From contig JAJCXO010000023.1 in the NCBI GenBank assembly GCA_029263395.1, forward strand, positions 1 to 64,000: a stretch of 64,000 bases of DNA, in the 5' to 3' direction. Position 1 is the stretch's first letter. Each line of letters begins with the position of its first letter. Below the pieces are notes generated by a model. It saw only the letters and a program-made list of their open reading frames with translations. It was not told the DNA's origin and searched no databases. The DNA is from Acidobacteriota bacterium (GTDB lineage: Bacteria; Acidobacteriota; Thermoanaerobaculia; Multivoradales; J023). Positions 42,174-52,380 of the stretch are shown piece by piece. The position numbers and the translations under genes are program-made.

Positions 42174-43679
42174 ATGGTAGATGCGAAACGTTTAATTACA
42201 GTCCTTTCACTGGTGTTGTTGCTCGCCGCACCTTACTCGTTGGCACAGGATGCCGACGAAGGCCCGGCGCACCCGGACATCCCGAGTCTGGACGATCTTC
42301 TCGATGCGCTAGACGCTGGCGACATTGACCTGGATGATCTGCGGACCATGGGATTTTCGGTCTTCAGTACACCGTTCAACACTTACGATGGATACGGCGA
42401 CGGTCCCTTCGACCCGGCAGAGACGGATACCGCGGCTTTTGGCCACCGGCCGACACTGCAAGGTAATGGTTTGACATTGCGAGTGAATGGACTCGATGCA
42501 CAGAGCTGCAACGAGTGTCACACCATCGTCAGCAACCGGACTCGCCCACCAACCTTGGGTATTGGTGGAGTTGGTGGCGTGGTACAAAATGCCATCATCA
42601 TGCCGAGTGTCATCGATGTCGCCGACTCCTTTGATGACCGGGTCGTATTTCAGGCGGGCCATGATCCCGCGCTCCCTCTGGCGTTTGATGGGGTTGCGGA
42701 TTTCAACGGTCGTTTCGCCAACCCTCCCTTCCTGTTTGGAGGCGGTGGCGTCGAGCTTCTGGGCAAGGAGATGACGGCTGATCTCCAAGATCTTCTGGCT
42801 CAGGCGCGAACTGCACCGGCTGGAACCGTCACCTTGCTCACGACCCATGGTGTCGATTTCGGCTCGATCACGACCCTCGACGCTGCGGGTAATGTCGAGC
42901 TCGACGTCGAAGGCATCGGACCTGAAGACATCACCGGAGTGCCTCCCGAAGAGGTGTTGGTGGTTCGCCCCTTTGGACGCAAAGGGGAAAATTTCTCGAT
43001 GCGCGACTTCGATCGAGGTGCTATGCAGTTCCACTTCGGCATTCAACCCGTCGAGGTGGTGGGTGAAGACGTAGACGAAGACGGCGATGGCCTGGACAAC
43101 GAGGTTTCAGTCGCCGAGATGAGTGTCCTGCACGTTTTCGACGTCACCAATCCACGCCCTAGAATCGGCAAACTGGGCCCTGGCGCGGTAGCTGGCTTCC
43201 AGACTTTTGTCGATATCGGGTGCGCCGAGTGCCATCGCCCGGTCATGAAGACGCGATCTCGCTTCTTGCCACTAGCCCATCCCGAGGATCCAACCGACCC
43301 CTCAGCCGACGTCTATCTCGAAGTTGACCTGAAGAAGGTAGGCTTTGACAAAGCTCCTGGAGGAGGCGTCTTCGTACCACTCTTCGCAGACTTGAAACGT
43401 CACAAGATGGGACCCGGCCTGGCAGAGACCTTCGAACGTGGCGAGCTCGCCAACGACGAGTTCACCACCGCACGGCTGTGGGGCATCGCCGATTCTGCCC
43501 CCTATCTCCACGACGGTCGCGCCACGACCTTGTTCCAAGCAATCGACCTTCATGGTGGCGAAGCCCAATCCGCACGGGACAACTTCATCGCCCTGAGCGT
43601 GCCACAACAGAAGAAACTTCTACGTTTTCTCAAGAAGCTGCGGGCTCCGAAGCAGCCCAACGAGGAGCTTGTCGATTAG
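42174..43679 (+). CDS. Di-haem oxidoreductase-family cytochrome
   Basis: The 501-residue protein has a signal peptide (RLITVLSLVLLLAAPYSLAQ) and two CXXCH haem sites, CNECH at 112-116 and CAECH at 350-354. The C-terminal pattern 'FADLKRHKMGPGLAE', 'EFTTARLWGIADSAPYLHDG' and 'AIDLHGGEAQSARDNF' is that of the DHOR / DUF1111 family, which is related to di-haem peroxidases. It acts in the periplasm. I chose the ATG at 42174 with AAGGAGG nine bases upstream over a TTG at 42147. An ankyrin-repeat gene overlaps its 3' end. Confidence 0.85.
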   Translation: MVDAKRLITVLSLVLLLAAPYSLAQDADEGPAHPDIPSLDDLLDALDAGDIDLDDLRTMGFSVFSTPFNTYDGYGDGPFDPAETDTAAFGHRPTLQGNGLTLRVNGLDAQSCNECHTIVSNRTRPPTLGIGGVGGVVQNAIIMPSVIDVADSFDDRVVFQAGHDPALPLAFDGVADFNGRFANPPFLFGGGGVELLGKEMTADLQDLLAQARTAPAGTVTLLTTHGVDFGSITTLDAAGNVELDVEGIGPEDITGVPPEEVLVVRPFGRKGENFSMRDFDRGAMQFHFGIQPVEVVGEDVDEDGDGLDNEVSVAEMSVLHVFDVTNPRPRIGKLGPGAVAGFQTFVDIGCAECHRPVMKTRSRFLPLAHPEDPTDPSADVYLEVDLKKVGFDKAPGGGVFVPLFADLKRHKMGPGLAETFERGELANDEFTTARLWGIADSAPYLHDGRATTLFQAIDLHGGEAQSARDNFIALSVPQQKKLLRFLKKLRAPKQPNEELVD

Positions 43680-45318
43680 GAAAGTTGCGGAATTACGAGG
43701 CATAACGTTCTTGATCGGAGCGTTATGCCTCGTGTGGATAGGGCCAACTCTTCGCTCACAGTCAAGCGAAGCGCAAGATCGGAAACAGAACGAAGACCCG
43801 GGGTCCGAGGAGAACGAAACAGGAGTCTCGCTGCTCTCCTTGGTCGCTGACAGTCTCGAGAACGAACCCGAGCGATTCGCAGACACGGCGCTCCACCAAG
43901 CTGCCCAGGCGGGGGAGCTCGATCGGGTTCTGGCCCTGCTACTCACCGGGACCGAGGTCGATACCGTCGGCGGACAAGGTAGATCGCCCTTGATGACCGC
44001 TATCGCGGCGACCCAGCTCGAAGTTGCACGGGCTCTCCTTGCTGCCGGTGCCAACCCCCAGGCACAAGACCACGCCGGTAACAGCCCTCTTTTCTATGCT
44101 GCCTCGGGTGGTCCCGAAGCAGCTCGCTTGCTGCTCGAGCACGGCGCCAACGCCCATACTCGAAACGCCCTGGGCCAAACGCCGCTGGCCGGTGCAGCGT
44201 TGCTCGGGAAAGCAGAAGTAGTCTCACTGTTGTTGGCCGCAGGCGCTCCGGTAACCTCCGATTCTTCGACGTGTCGCGGGCGGTGCGGGCGCGGAGCTCT
44301 GGCCCAAGCGACGCTTGGAGGCCATCTCGATATCGCCAAGACACTGCTAGCCAACGGTGCCGAGATCGACCCAATCCTGGGCGACGACCGCCGTCTACTG
44401 CACCTAGCGGCGGATCGTGGCAACGCCACGGCGGTTGGCTTTCTGCTTGACAACGGTGCTGATCCTGACACCCGGGCCGGTACCACCAGCTGTTGCCCTA
44501 AGGAAACCCCTCTGATAGCCGCTGCCAGGGCTGGACATCCGAACGTCATCCAGCAACTTGTGAAGGGCGGCGCCGATCTCGAAGCCTATGACGCCGAGGG
44601 CGTCACCCCGTTGCAATGGGCGGCGCGGGAAGGACACCATGAAGTGTCGCGAAACCTGCTCACCGCGAAGGCACGAGCCGATAACCCGGGACGTGAGACG
44701 AACCGGTCACCGCCGTTGTTGTTGGCAACGATGGCTGGGCACCTCGAAACAGCCAAGACCCTACTCGAGGGCGGTGCAGACCCGAACACTGCTAACCGGC
44801 GCGGTGCAACTCCCTTGATTGCTGCCGCCTACCAAGGCCAGCTACCTTTGGTCCAGCACCTGCTCAGCCACCGAGCTGACCCCAACATCGCCAACCGAAC
44901 GGGGCATACACCGCTGGTTTACGCAACAGTCCGCGCTCATCCTGACGTCGTGCGGTCTCTGCTCGAGCACCGCGCCAAGCCCAACGTAACAACGCAGATC
45001 GAGGCTTTCGGAGACGTCACTCCATTGATGCTGGCCGCAGGACGTAATCACCTGGAGATCACTCGTGACCTACTACGTTTTGGCGCACAGGTCGATACGG
45101 TTTGTGACGTCAAGTCGTTCGGGGTCGTGACACCGCTGCTGCTCGCCGCTGCTCGCGGCTTCGCAGAGATCGTCGAGGTGTTGCTCGCAAACGGTGCCGA
45201 CCCTTCGCTGACGGACGATCAGGGGCAGACACCTCATGCCCGGGCTCTGGCAGCCGGTCACTCAGATGTCGCGACTCGAATACAAGCTGCCGTCAGCGCC
45301 AATCGCTCCGGAATCTGA
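43669..45318 (+). CDS. Exported ankyrin-repeat protein
   Basis: The 549-residue protein starts with a hydrophobic segment (ITFLIGALCLVWIGPTL) that serves as signal peptide or anchor, followed by an acidic linker and roughly thirteen ankyrin repeats with the usual 'TPLxxAAxxGHxEVxxxLLxxGADP' spacing (for example GNSPLFYAASGGPEAARLLL and TPLIAAAYQGQLPLVQHLLS). The start is a TTG at 43669 overlapping the end of the di-haem oxidoreductase gene by 11 bases, so the two are translationally coupled and the proteins may form a periplasmic complex. Two repeats carry insertions with Cys (SSTCRGRCGRG; TTSCCPKE), which is unusual. Confidence 0.82.
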   Translation: MSIRKVAELRGITFLIGALCLVWIGPTLRSQSSEAQDRKQNEDPGSEENETGVSLLSLVADSLENEPERFADTALHQAAQAGELDRVLALLLTGTEVDTVGGQGRSPLMTAIAATQLEVARALLAAGANPQAQDHAGNSPLFYAASGGPEAARLLLEHGANAHTRNALGQTPLAGAALLGKAEVVSLLLAAGAPVTSDSSTCRGRCGRGALAQATLGGHLDIAKTLLANGAEIDPILGDDRRLLHLAADRGNATAVGFLLDNGADPDTRAGTTSCCPKETPLIAAARAGHPNVIQQLVKGGADLEAYDAEGVTPLQWAAREGHHEVSRNLLTAKARADNPGRETNRSPPLLLATMAGHLETAKTLLEGGADPNTANRRGATPLIAAAYQGQLPLVQHLLSHRADPNIANRTGHTPLVYATVRAHPDVVRSLLEHRAKPNVTTQIEAFGDVTPLMLAAGRNHLEITRDLLRFGAQVDTVCDVKSFGVVTPLLLAAARGFAEIVEVLLANGADPSLTDDQGQTPHARALAAGHSDVATRIQAAVSANRSGI

Positions 45319-45321
45319 GGC

Positions 45322-46827
45322 TCAGGCGAGGCTGCCGTAAACTTCTTCGGTCGTCCGCCTGAGGTAAGCCAACAGATCATCGGGGGCCAACGGCTTGCCC
45401 GTTGCCATCTCGATCAACTCGGCAGCTTCATATTGGCTACCATGCCGATGAATCCGGTCTCGCAGCCATTCGAGGAGTGGGCTGAACTCCCCTTCAGCAA
45501 AGGCATCCTCGAGGTTCCCAAGATCCTGATCAGCGGCTGCAAAAAGTTGAGCTGCTGCCATCGATCCGAGCGTGTAGGTCGGGAAGTAGCCGAACATTCC
45601 TTGTGACCAATGAATGTCTTGCAACACCCCGTTGGCGGCATCGGTTGGCCGAACCCCGAGAAGCTCAGCATAGATATCGTCCCAGGCAGCGGGTAAATCC
45701 TGTACCTCGAGACCGCCGCCGAACAACGCCCGTTCGATTTCAAAGCGAGCTATGACGTGCAAATTGTAGGTTGCTTCATCGGCCTCGACCCGAATCAGTG
45801 ACGGTCTAACCGTGTGCAGCAACGCCCAGATCTGCTCGACATCACACTCCGGAGCAGCCGGGAAAGCGTCACGGTAACGCGGCATTGCCCAACGCCAGAA
45901 TCCCCGACTACGGCCGACGTGATTTTCCCACAGTCTGGACTGTGATTCGTGGATCCCGAGCGATACCGGCGATCCTGCAGGTGTGCGGGCGAGATCTTCG
46001 GGAAGTCCTTGTTCGTAGAGCCCGTGACCGGTCTCGTGCAAAATGCCGAACACGGCGGCGCGAAAATCATCGGCTTCGTACCGCCAAGTCATGCGAACGT
46101 CACCGCGATTGATGCCGATACAAAAAGGATGTGTCGATTCGTCAAGTCGCCCCGACTTAAAGTCGAATCCGATCGCGGCTGCCAGGGAGCGCCCAAACTT
46201 CAACTGGCTTGACGCTGGAAAGTTGCCCCGGGCTGGCGATTCATCCACTTCGACACCGCGCTCGACGATCGAGCCTACCAACGGGATCAGAGACTCTCGA
46301 AGGCCAGAAAATAGCGGCACAAGCGCAGCTTCCGAAGCACCAGGCTCGAACTCACACAGCAGGGCATCGTAGGCATTACCCTCGGGATTGATGGCGACAG
46401 CTTCTTGGCGTCGCAAGTCGACCATCCGTTTGAGCTCGGGCGCAAATAGGCTGAAGTCTGCACTTGCGCGAGCTTGACGCCAGGCATGAAGCCCAGTAAC
46501 TCGGGCTTCGGCCAAGGCCTGAGCAACTGCCTGAGGTACCTTGGCAGCTCGGTCAACCTCGAGGCGCGCCCGTCTTACCTGGGCGGCTAGCAAACTGCCC
46601 GGTTCGGCACCCTCGGCACAGCAGTCGAGGACATCTGCGAGTTCCGATGAGGTCAGGCCTCGATGTTTGAACCCTTCGAGGGTAGAAACAACCTTACCCC
46701 GGGCGGCAACGCCACCAGCCGGCATGTTGATTTCCTGATCCCATTCAAGGAGGTCACTGGCGGCGCTGAGGTCGCGAAGTTCGCCCCAGAGTGTGTATAG
46801 GCGCTTTTCGGCGGTCTGCAAGTTCAT
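45322..46827 (-). CDS. M32-family metallocarboxypeptidase
   Basis: The protein is 501 residues, the usual M32 length. All family motifs are visible: HPF at 233-235, 'DVRMT' at 243-247, the zinc site HETGH at 264-268, 'GIHESQSRLWENHVGRS' with the third ligand Glu, and 'VRPSLIRVEADEATYNLHVI' near 350. It removes C-terminal residues from peptides (EC 3.4.17.19 type) in the cytoplasm. The ATG at 46827 matches the conserved N-terminus; the GGAGG right before it is too close to be ideal. It converges with the ankyrin gene with only three bases between stops. Confidence 0.93.
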   Translation of the reverse strand: MNLQTAEKRLYTLWGELRDLSAASDLLEWDQEINMPAGGVAARGKVVSTLEGFKHRGLTSSELADVLDCCAEGAEPGSLLAAQVRRARLEVDRAAKVPQAVAQALAEARVTGLHAWRQARASADFSLFAPELKRMVDLRRQEAVAINPEGNAYDALLCEFEPGASEAALVPLFSGLRESLIPLVGSIVERGVEVDESPARGNFPASSQLKFGRSLAAAIGFDFKSGRLDESTHPFCIGINRGDVRMTWRYEADDFRAAVFGILHETGHGLYEQGLPEDLARTPAGSPVSLGIHESQSRLWENHVGRSRGFWRWAMPRYRDAFPAAPECDVEQIWALLHTVRPSLIRVEADEATYNLHVIARFEIERALFGGGLEVQDLPAAWDDIYAELLGVRPTDAANGVLQDIHWSQGMFGYFPTYTLGSMAAAQLFAAADQDLGNLEDAFAEGEFSPLLEWLRDRIHRHGSQYEAAELIEMATGKPLAPDDLLAYLRRTTEEVYGSLA

Positions 46828-46886
46828 CCTCCGATTGTACCGCTCGGCCAACGCCGCCAACTAGGCTAATTCCGTCCGAACTAAAG

Positions 46887-49800
46887 CTAGTCCCAATAGC
46901 CGGAAAGTGTCCGAGGCTTGAGCCCACGACGATCGACATCGATGATCACGGTACGCCAAGATTCGCCGCGGGAGGGTTCACGAGGATAGTAGGCCAGCAG
47001 ATACTGGCTCCGCAGCTCGCGCTCGATCTCGTCGTAAACCTCACCCAGATCTCGGTATTCCTTCGCGTAGAAAACCCGTCCTCCGGTCGCTTCGACGAGA
47101 CGGTTGGCCCGCGACGTAAACGAGCGCACTAATAGGCTCAGCCCGGTGTCTTTCTTCGGGCTCTTCTTCATCAGGATGAGGTAAATCGGAACACCCATTT
47201 TCTTGGCGATCGAAAACGAGGAGCGGAACGGGAACTGGTCATCTTCGTCAGCACCATCGGAAAAAACGACCAACGCTTTACGACCACGCACACCCTGTAG
47301 CTGGACCAAAGAGAAGACGATCGACTCCCACAATGCGGTGCGACCATTCGCTTCCAGGCTGTCGATCGACGACAGGATCCGATCGAGGCTGCCAGTTGTG
47401 CTGCGAGCTAGCCGCGGCTCAGAGTCGAAATCCACCACAAAGGCCCGATCTTGTTCGGAGAACGTGGAGCGCAGAAATTCACTTGCCGCATTCTGCACCC
47501 GCGGTAGCTTGACGAACATACTCGCTGAGGAGTCGATCGCCATGCCGAGGGTCAGGGGAAGATCACTGGCATCGCTGAAGGTGGCGATATCCTGAGGCAC
47601 GCCGTCCTCACGGACCTTGAACTCTTCCTGCTTCAAACCCCGCACGGGCCGACCGCTTTCGTCGGTGACCACCACGTAAAGCTCTACCAGGTTGACTTCG
47701 AGCTGTTCACCTTGCGCCGGCCCATTCATGAAGGCGACGTCCTCAGCAACGGTGCCATCATCGAGCAAGGCTACAACCCGCACATAACCAACAGGCTTGT
47801 CCTTGTCGATGAGAACCCTTTGGCGAAAAGGTTCCGAGTAGACCGTGGCGACCGGTTGGTTATTCCAGAAGAACAACACCCGATCGAGCCGACGCTCGAC
47901 CGGCACGACAACCTCTGCCTCTACATCAACCCAGCCGGTGCCGCGACGGTTGGTAGGTCGAACGATCTTGACTTCCAATCCGCTACCGCCACCGTTCAAA
48001 ATCGCCGAGTCTCGTCCCAGCTCAGTATCCCCACTGCCGTATGCAACGACGGTGAGGTTACGACGCCGGGGCGTACGTCCGAGGTCGAGGCGAGCGGTAA
48101 ACGGGCGACGACTCTTGGAGGCTACCTCCCGGTCGTCGAGCAAGAAGTCGACCCGAGTTACCTGCGAGTCGTAAACTTCGGTTTCGAACTTCACACGACC
48201 ACGCAGCACCTCGCCGGGCGGCCGTACGATCTCGACGACCGTTGGCGCCGGCAAAGCTTCCGCCCCGGAAGCCGCCCAGCTGCCCTGGACTACGCTAGCC
48301 CGACGCCCACCCCACAGACCGCCACTGAGCTCCTCGATCAGAACGCCCACCTCATTGGCGTTGTCGGGCAACTCGAGCGCCTTACGGTAGTGCCACTCCG
48401 TCTGTTCTCGGAGATCCGACGCTCGCACCACTTCGCTGTGCAGTTGCGGTAATTCGCCGGTGGCAGCCACCGCCAGCGTGACTCGAAACACCGCCGCATC
48501 GAGACCGGCCCATTCTTCCTCTGGATCGGAGGAAGCCAGATCTCTCAATTCGAGCCGGGCTTCGAGCTGAGCCGTAGCTTTCGCATTGTCGTCGGCCGGA
48601 TTTTCGAGTGTCAGGACCGCCGCCACATCGAACCCACCGTCCTCTTCGATACCCGCCAACAGCCGATTCAACCGAACTGCCGCCACTCGCTCCGGAATGC
48701 CTCGGCTTATCCAGCGCCGTGCTTTGACTCGCAGACCAGGACGCAGAGAACGTACTTCGATCGGCTCCAGCCCCGCCTCCGGAGGCAAGCTCGAGCGATA
48801 ACTCAACTCGAACCTGCCGGCAAATCGCTCGAACGCATCCCGCAAACCTTGGTCGGTCGCGATCACGTCGCCACCGGATGCGTCAGCCAACTGGCGGAGG
48901 GGGGCCTGTGGTGCAATATAACTGGCTACCGGGACCTTTGGCTCTTCGTCCTTGTGATCGCGGCGGCCGAAGAGGGAACCTGGACGAAGGGTGATACCCG
49001 GAGCCGAGGTCGTCGCGCCGCCGGTCGCAGCACCGCTTGAACCACCCGTTGCATCCACCGAAAGAGGTGCATAGGCGACCGTCGCATCGTCCTCATCTTC
49101 GGCCTTGAATGCCACCGGCAGTACCGTCCAGCCAAGGGCTGACAATGCCGCCGAGGTATCGCGGGTTACCGTCTCGAGCGAGACTTTCTCTAGGGTTCCG
49201 GTCTGAGCGGTGCTGCGCAGTACCGCTCGAGTCGACGCCTCGTCCAAATTCTGTACATAAAAACGGACAGGGTCCAAGTCGAAACCATCCACGACCCACA
49301 GCAGCAACGAAGGTTTGGCAGCGTTCGGTTGGCTCGCCCAGGCCACCAGACGATCCTGGCGTTGTCGCACCAATTCAATCTCTTCTTCGATGCCCGCGAC
49401 GACAACTTCTGCAATTTCGGCAGGTTCGAGACTGGCTGGGGCGGGAGCGTTCAATCGCAGATCGCGCAACACTCGCTGCCGCACCTGCAGGATCTGTTGA
49501 TCGCCGGAGTCGGTCAAGGACATCCGCGATAGTTTCTCCCCTAGAACCAGCTGATCCCGGGAGCGCAACGCGAGATCGATCTCTTCGGCGGACGTCACGA
49601 TCTCCACCTCGCCGAACTCCACCAGTTGCCGGGTGAGGGCCGCGAGGGCCGCAGCGGACCGTTTGATGTTGTAATTCGACGCCAAAGACTGCTCGAAGTA
49701 GATCACCACCCGGGCTGACTCAGCGGGTATGGTCGGGCTCGCCAGATTCGACAGCGGCACTATCGAGCTTCCTTCTAGGATCTCAAAATCTGCTGATGAC

Positions 49801-49991
49801 AAGTCCTGCGGAACTTTGCCTTTTGTGTCCAACACTTCGACGACCAGATGGACATCTCGAGGATCTGCCGAGGCAGGCATCGCTGCCCCGGCCATCCAAA
49901 GTGCCAAAACGGCCCAGCCGATGCCGGAGACGAGCCGGTCCCTGACCTGGCTGATGGCTTTTGATTCTCTTCCAGCCGTCCCTCGCATCAT
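46887..49991 (-). CDS. Large secreted VWFA-domain protein (acidobacterial type)
   Basis: The 1034-residue protein has a signal peptide (LVSGIGWAVLALWMAGAAMP then ASADP). Two VWA-type units can be traced. The first (from about 45) opens with 'VEVLDTKGKVPQDLSSADFE' but has an incomplete metal site. The last (from about 795) opens with 'LVELYVVVTDESGRPVRGLK', then 'GMAIDSSASMFVKLP', where the DxSGS glycine is Ala, and 'ALVVFSDGADEDDQF'. Between them are beta-rich segments. It is exported and probably binds proteins. The two adjacent ATGs at 49991 and 49988 follow AAAGGA; a longer frame to 50099 lacks support. Confidence 0.85.
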   Translation of the reverse strand: MMRGTAGRESKAISQVRDRLVSGIGWAVLALWMAGAAMPASADPRDVHLVVEVLDTKGKVPQDLSSADFEILEGSSIVPLSNLASPTIPAESARVVIYFEQSLASNYNIKRSAAALAALTRQLVEFGEVEIVTSAEEIDLALRSRDQLVLGEKLSRMSLTDSGDQQILQVRQRVLRDLRLNAPAPASLEPAEIAEVVVAGIEEEIELVRQRQDRLVAWASQPNAAKPSLLLWVVDGFDLDPVRFYVQNLDEASTRAVLRSTAQTGTLEKVSLETVTRDTSAALSALGWTVLPVAFKAEDEDDATVAYAPLSVDATGGSSGAATGGATTSAPGITLRPGSLFGRRDHKDEEPKVPVASYIAPQAPLRQLADASGGDVIATDQGLRDAFERFAGRFELSYRSSLPPEAGLEPIEVRSLRPGLRVKARRWISRGIPERVAAVRLNRLLAGIEEDGGFDVAAVLTLENPADDNAKATAQLEARLELRDLASSDPEEEWAGLDAAVFRVTLAVAATGELPQLHSEVVRASDLREQTEWHYRKALELPDNANEVGVLIEELSGGLWGGRRASVVQGSWAASGAEALPAPTVVEIVRPPGEVLRGRVKFETEVYDSQVTRVDFLLDDREVASKSRRPFTARLDLGRTPRRRNLTVVAYGSGDTELGRDSAILNGGGSGLEVKIVRPTNRRGTGWVDVEAEVVVPVERRLDRVLFFWNNQPVATVYSEPFRQRVLIDKDKPVGYVRVVALLDDGTVAEDVAFMNGPAQGEQLEVNLVELYVVVTDESGRPVRGLKQEEFKVREDGVPQDIATFSDASDLPLTLGMAIDSSASMFVKLPRVQNAASEFLRSTFSEQDRAFVVDFDSEPRLARSTTGSLDRILSSIDSLEANGRTALWESIVFSLVQLQGVRGRKALVVFSDGADEDDQFPFRSSFSIAKKMGVPIYLILMKKSPKKDTGLSLLVRSFTSRANRLVEATGGRVFYAKEYRDLGEVYDEIERELRSQYLLAYYPREPSRGESWRTVIIDVDRRGLKPRTLSGYWD

Positions 49992-50131
49992 GTTCCTTTC
50001 CCTCGAACGTTCTACCGAGGCTTGCCTTCGTTCATACGCGACTCTTCGATGGTGAGTTTGGTGATCAACCTCCGCCTGATTGCGTTGCCGCACCATCAAT
50101 AACTAGCAAAGGGCTTGCCAGCTTTGCTGCG

Positions 50132-52156
50132 TCACTCCTCGGGGGCAACTTGATCGCGACCGACGTCTTCGTCGCGACTAGATCCAGCAGCCTGCGCAGG
50201 AGGCTGATCTAGCACTTCTCGCACCTTGCGCATCAGCTTGTCGGGTGAAAAGGGCTTCTGTAAGAACGGAACATCGGAGCCAAACTCTCCCCAGGGCGGT
50301 GACGAGCCATCAGCATAACCGGAGATATACAGCGTCCGCAGACCGGGACGCGAAGCAAGAATTCGCTCAACGAGCTCAGGCCCGCGCATGTCGGGCATCA
50401 CAACGTCACTGATCAACAGATCGATTGGATCGCTCATTGCTGCGGCAAGAGAAAGTGCCTCCCCGCCATCCGCAGCTTCGAGCACTCGGTAACCATGCTT
50501 CAGCAATACCGTCGAAACCAAATGGCGCACGCTTTCGTCGTCTTCCGCCAGCAACACACTCTCATCCCCCTTCTCGACCTTCCCAGCTGGAGATTTGGAT
50601 AACGGTTGAACCGGGATGTCGCTACTGCGGGGTAAGAACACAGTGAACATTGTTCCCTGTTCGAACTCACTCTCGACGCTGAGGAAGCCACCACTTTGCT
50701 TGACGATGCCATAAACCGTAGCCAGTCCGAGTCCAGTGCCTTTTTCCTTGCCCTTGGTGGTGAAAAAAGGTTCGAAGATTTTGGCTTGCGTCTCAGCATC
50801 CATGCCCAGACCAGAATCGCGAACCTGGACCCGAATATAGGCGCCCGGTTCGCCATCAATCTCACGGGCAGCCTCAGCCCCGAGTTCAACCTCGCCAATC
50901 TCGATCATTAGCTGTCCACCGTGCGGCATGGCATCGCGAGCATTGATCGCCAGATTCAGGATGACCTGTTCGAGCTGCCCAGGGTCCGATTTGACCTTCG
51001 CAGGTTTGGATGTCGAGCGGATTTCCAGGTCGATATCCTCACCGATCAAACGGCGCAGGATGGGCTCGATACCATTCAGCACTTCATTGAAGTCGATCAC
51101 CTTGAGCTGCAACACTTGGCGTCGACTGAATGCCAACAACTGGCCGGTCAAGTTCGCCGCACGCTTGGCTGCCTTACCAATCTGCTCGACAGCATCACGC
51201 TGAGGGTGTTCGGGGCCGATAGCGTTCAACAACAATTGGTTGTAACCGATAATCGCAGTCAAGAGATTGTTGAAGTCATGTGAGACACCGCCCGCTAGCC
51301 GCCCCACCGCTTCCATCTTCTGAGATTGGCGTAACTGGTTCTCCATCCGCCTTTGTTCGGTGACATCCCGTTGAATCGCCACCAAATGCGTCACCTCGCC
51401 ATCGGCACCTCCTCGCAGTGGCACAACTTGCCACTGCATAATGAACTCAGAACGATCCTTGTCATAAGCGACCATCTCTCCACTCAGCGTCCGCCCAGCA
51501 GTCAGCTCGTTGAAGAGTTGCTCAGCACGGTCCCTGTCAGTCTCGGGGCCGCCGAGCAGAAACGGCGATTGGGCAAGTATCTCCCCCGGCTCATAGCCCG
51601 TCATTCGGGTGAATGCAGGATTGACGTAGACAACCTCGTGGCTGGCCGGATCGTGGGCCTGGGCGGTGCAGATCAAAATCGCGTCCGAAGCTTGCTCCGC
51701 CGCCGCCTCCAACAGGCGAAGTCGCTTCGACTCCCCACTGCTGCCGAGGTCCAACGGCCGGACGCGCCGACGCTCGATCGCAAATCGTACCGAACGGGCA
51801 AGTGAGGTGAGATCCCACTCTCCATGGATCAAACAGTCCTGGGCTCCACTGCGCAGGGCCTTGACAGCTAGATCCTGCTTTTCCGGTTGAACGAAGACGA
51901 TCACCGCCAACGCCGGAAAGCTCTGAACCAGCTGATTGACCTTCGACAAGTCACCATCCGAAGCGTCGAACAACACAGCCTCGAAGGCGTGATCGCCGAG
52001 GCGATCCATCGCAACACCTAGACGATCGACGCATTCGACTACGAAGTGCTCAGGCTCAAATGTCCCGAGCATCTCGCCGACCTCATGGCCCAACTTGGGG
52101 TCAGGACCGACCCAGAGCACCAACACCGCCCCATCGGAGCGATCTGGGATGTTCAT
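50132..52156 (-). CDS. Hybrid sensor histidine kinase with PAS and receiver domains
   Basis: This is a soluble protein of 674 residues. Order: a degenerate receiver (about 10-130, lacking the usual acidic pair but with Asp in VLFDASDGD), a PAS domain (about 145-270, 'VVYVNPAFTRMTGYEPGEIL', 'RDVTEQRRMENQLRQSQKME'), HisKA with His293 in 'GVSHDFNNLLTAII', HATPase ('NLAINARDAMP', 'DSGLGMD', 'KGTGLGLATVYGI') and a full C-terminal receiver ('LLAEDDESVR', 'LLISDVVMPDMRG', final Lys in FLQKPF). It senses a cytoplasmic signal and relays phosphate internally. No output regulator is adjacent. Start ATG 52156 follows CAGGAG. Confidence 0.92.
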   Translation of the reverse strand: MNIPDRSDGAVLVLWVGPDPKLGHEVGEMLGTFEPEHFVVECVDRLGVAMDRLGDHAFEAVLFDASDGDLSKVNQLVQSFPALAVIVFVQPEKQDLAVKALRSGAQDCLIHGEWDLTSLARSVRFAIERRRVRPLDLGSSGESKRLRLLEAAAEQASDAILICTAQAHDPASHEVVYVNPAFTRMTGYEPGEILAQSPFLLGGPETDRDRAEQLFNELTAGRTLSGEMVAYDKDRSEFIMQWQVVPLRGGADGEVTHLVAIQRDVTEQRRMENQLRQSQKMEAVGRLAGGVSHDFNNLLTAIIGYNQLLLNAIGPEHPQRDAVEQIGKAAKRAANLTGQLLAFSRRQVLQLKVIDFNEVLNGIEPILRRLIGEDIDLEIRSTSKPAKVKSDPGQLEQVILNLAINARDAMPHGGQLMIEIGEVELGAEAAREIDGEPGAYIRVQVRDSGLGMDAETQAKIFEPFFTTKGKEKGTGLGLATVYGIVKQSGGFLSVESEFEQGTMFTVFLPRSSDIPVQPLSKSPAGKVEKGDESVLLAEDDESVRHLVSTVLLKHGYRVLEAADGGEALSLAAAMSDPIDLLISDVVMPDMRGPELVERILASRPGLRTLYISGYADGSSPPWGEFGSDVPFLQKPFSPDKLMRKVREVLDQPPAQAAGSSRDEDVGRDQVAPEE

Positions 52157-52380
52157 CACTCCTGAGAATAAACTATATGCGGCAGAAACACGATGTCTAG
52201 CGACAACAAATGGCCCCTAGCGAGACCACTGTCTGCCGTCGGAGACACGTCTGCCGGAAACACCGCCCGTCAGGATAACCGCCCCGAAAACATTAAAGCA
52301 CACCGTCGCCGTATCTCGAGCATTCGACGACGGTTCGCTGCGTCAGCACCCAACCGATGTCGGGTGCCGACAGTGAAACC

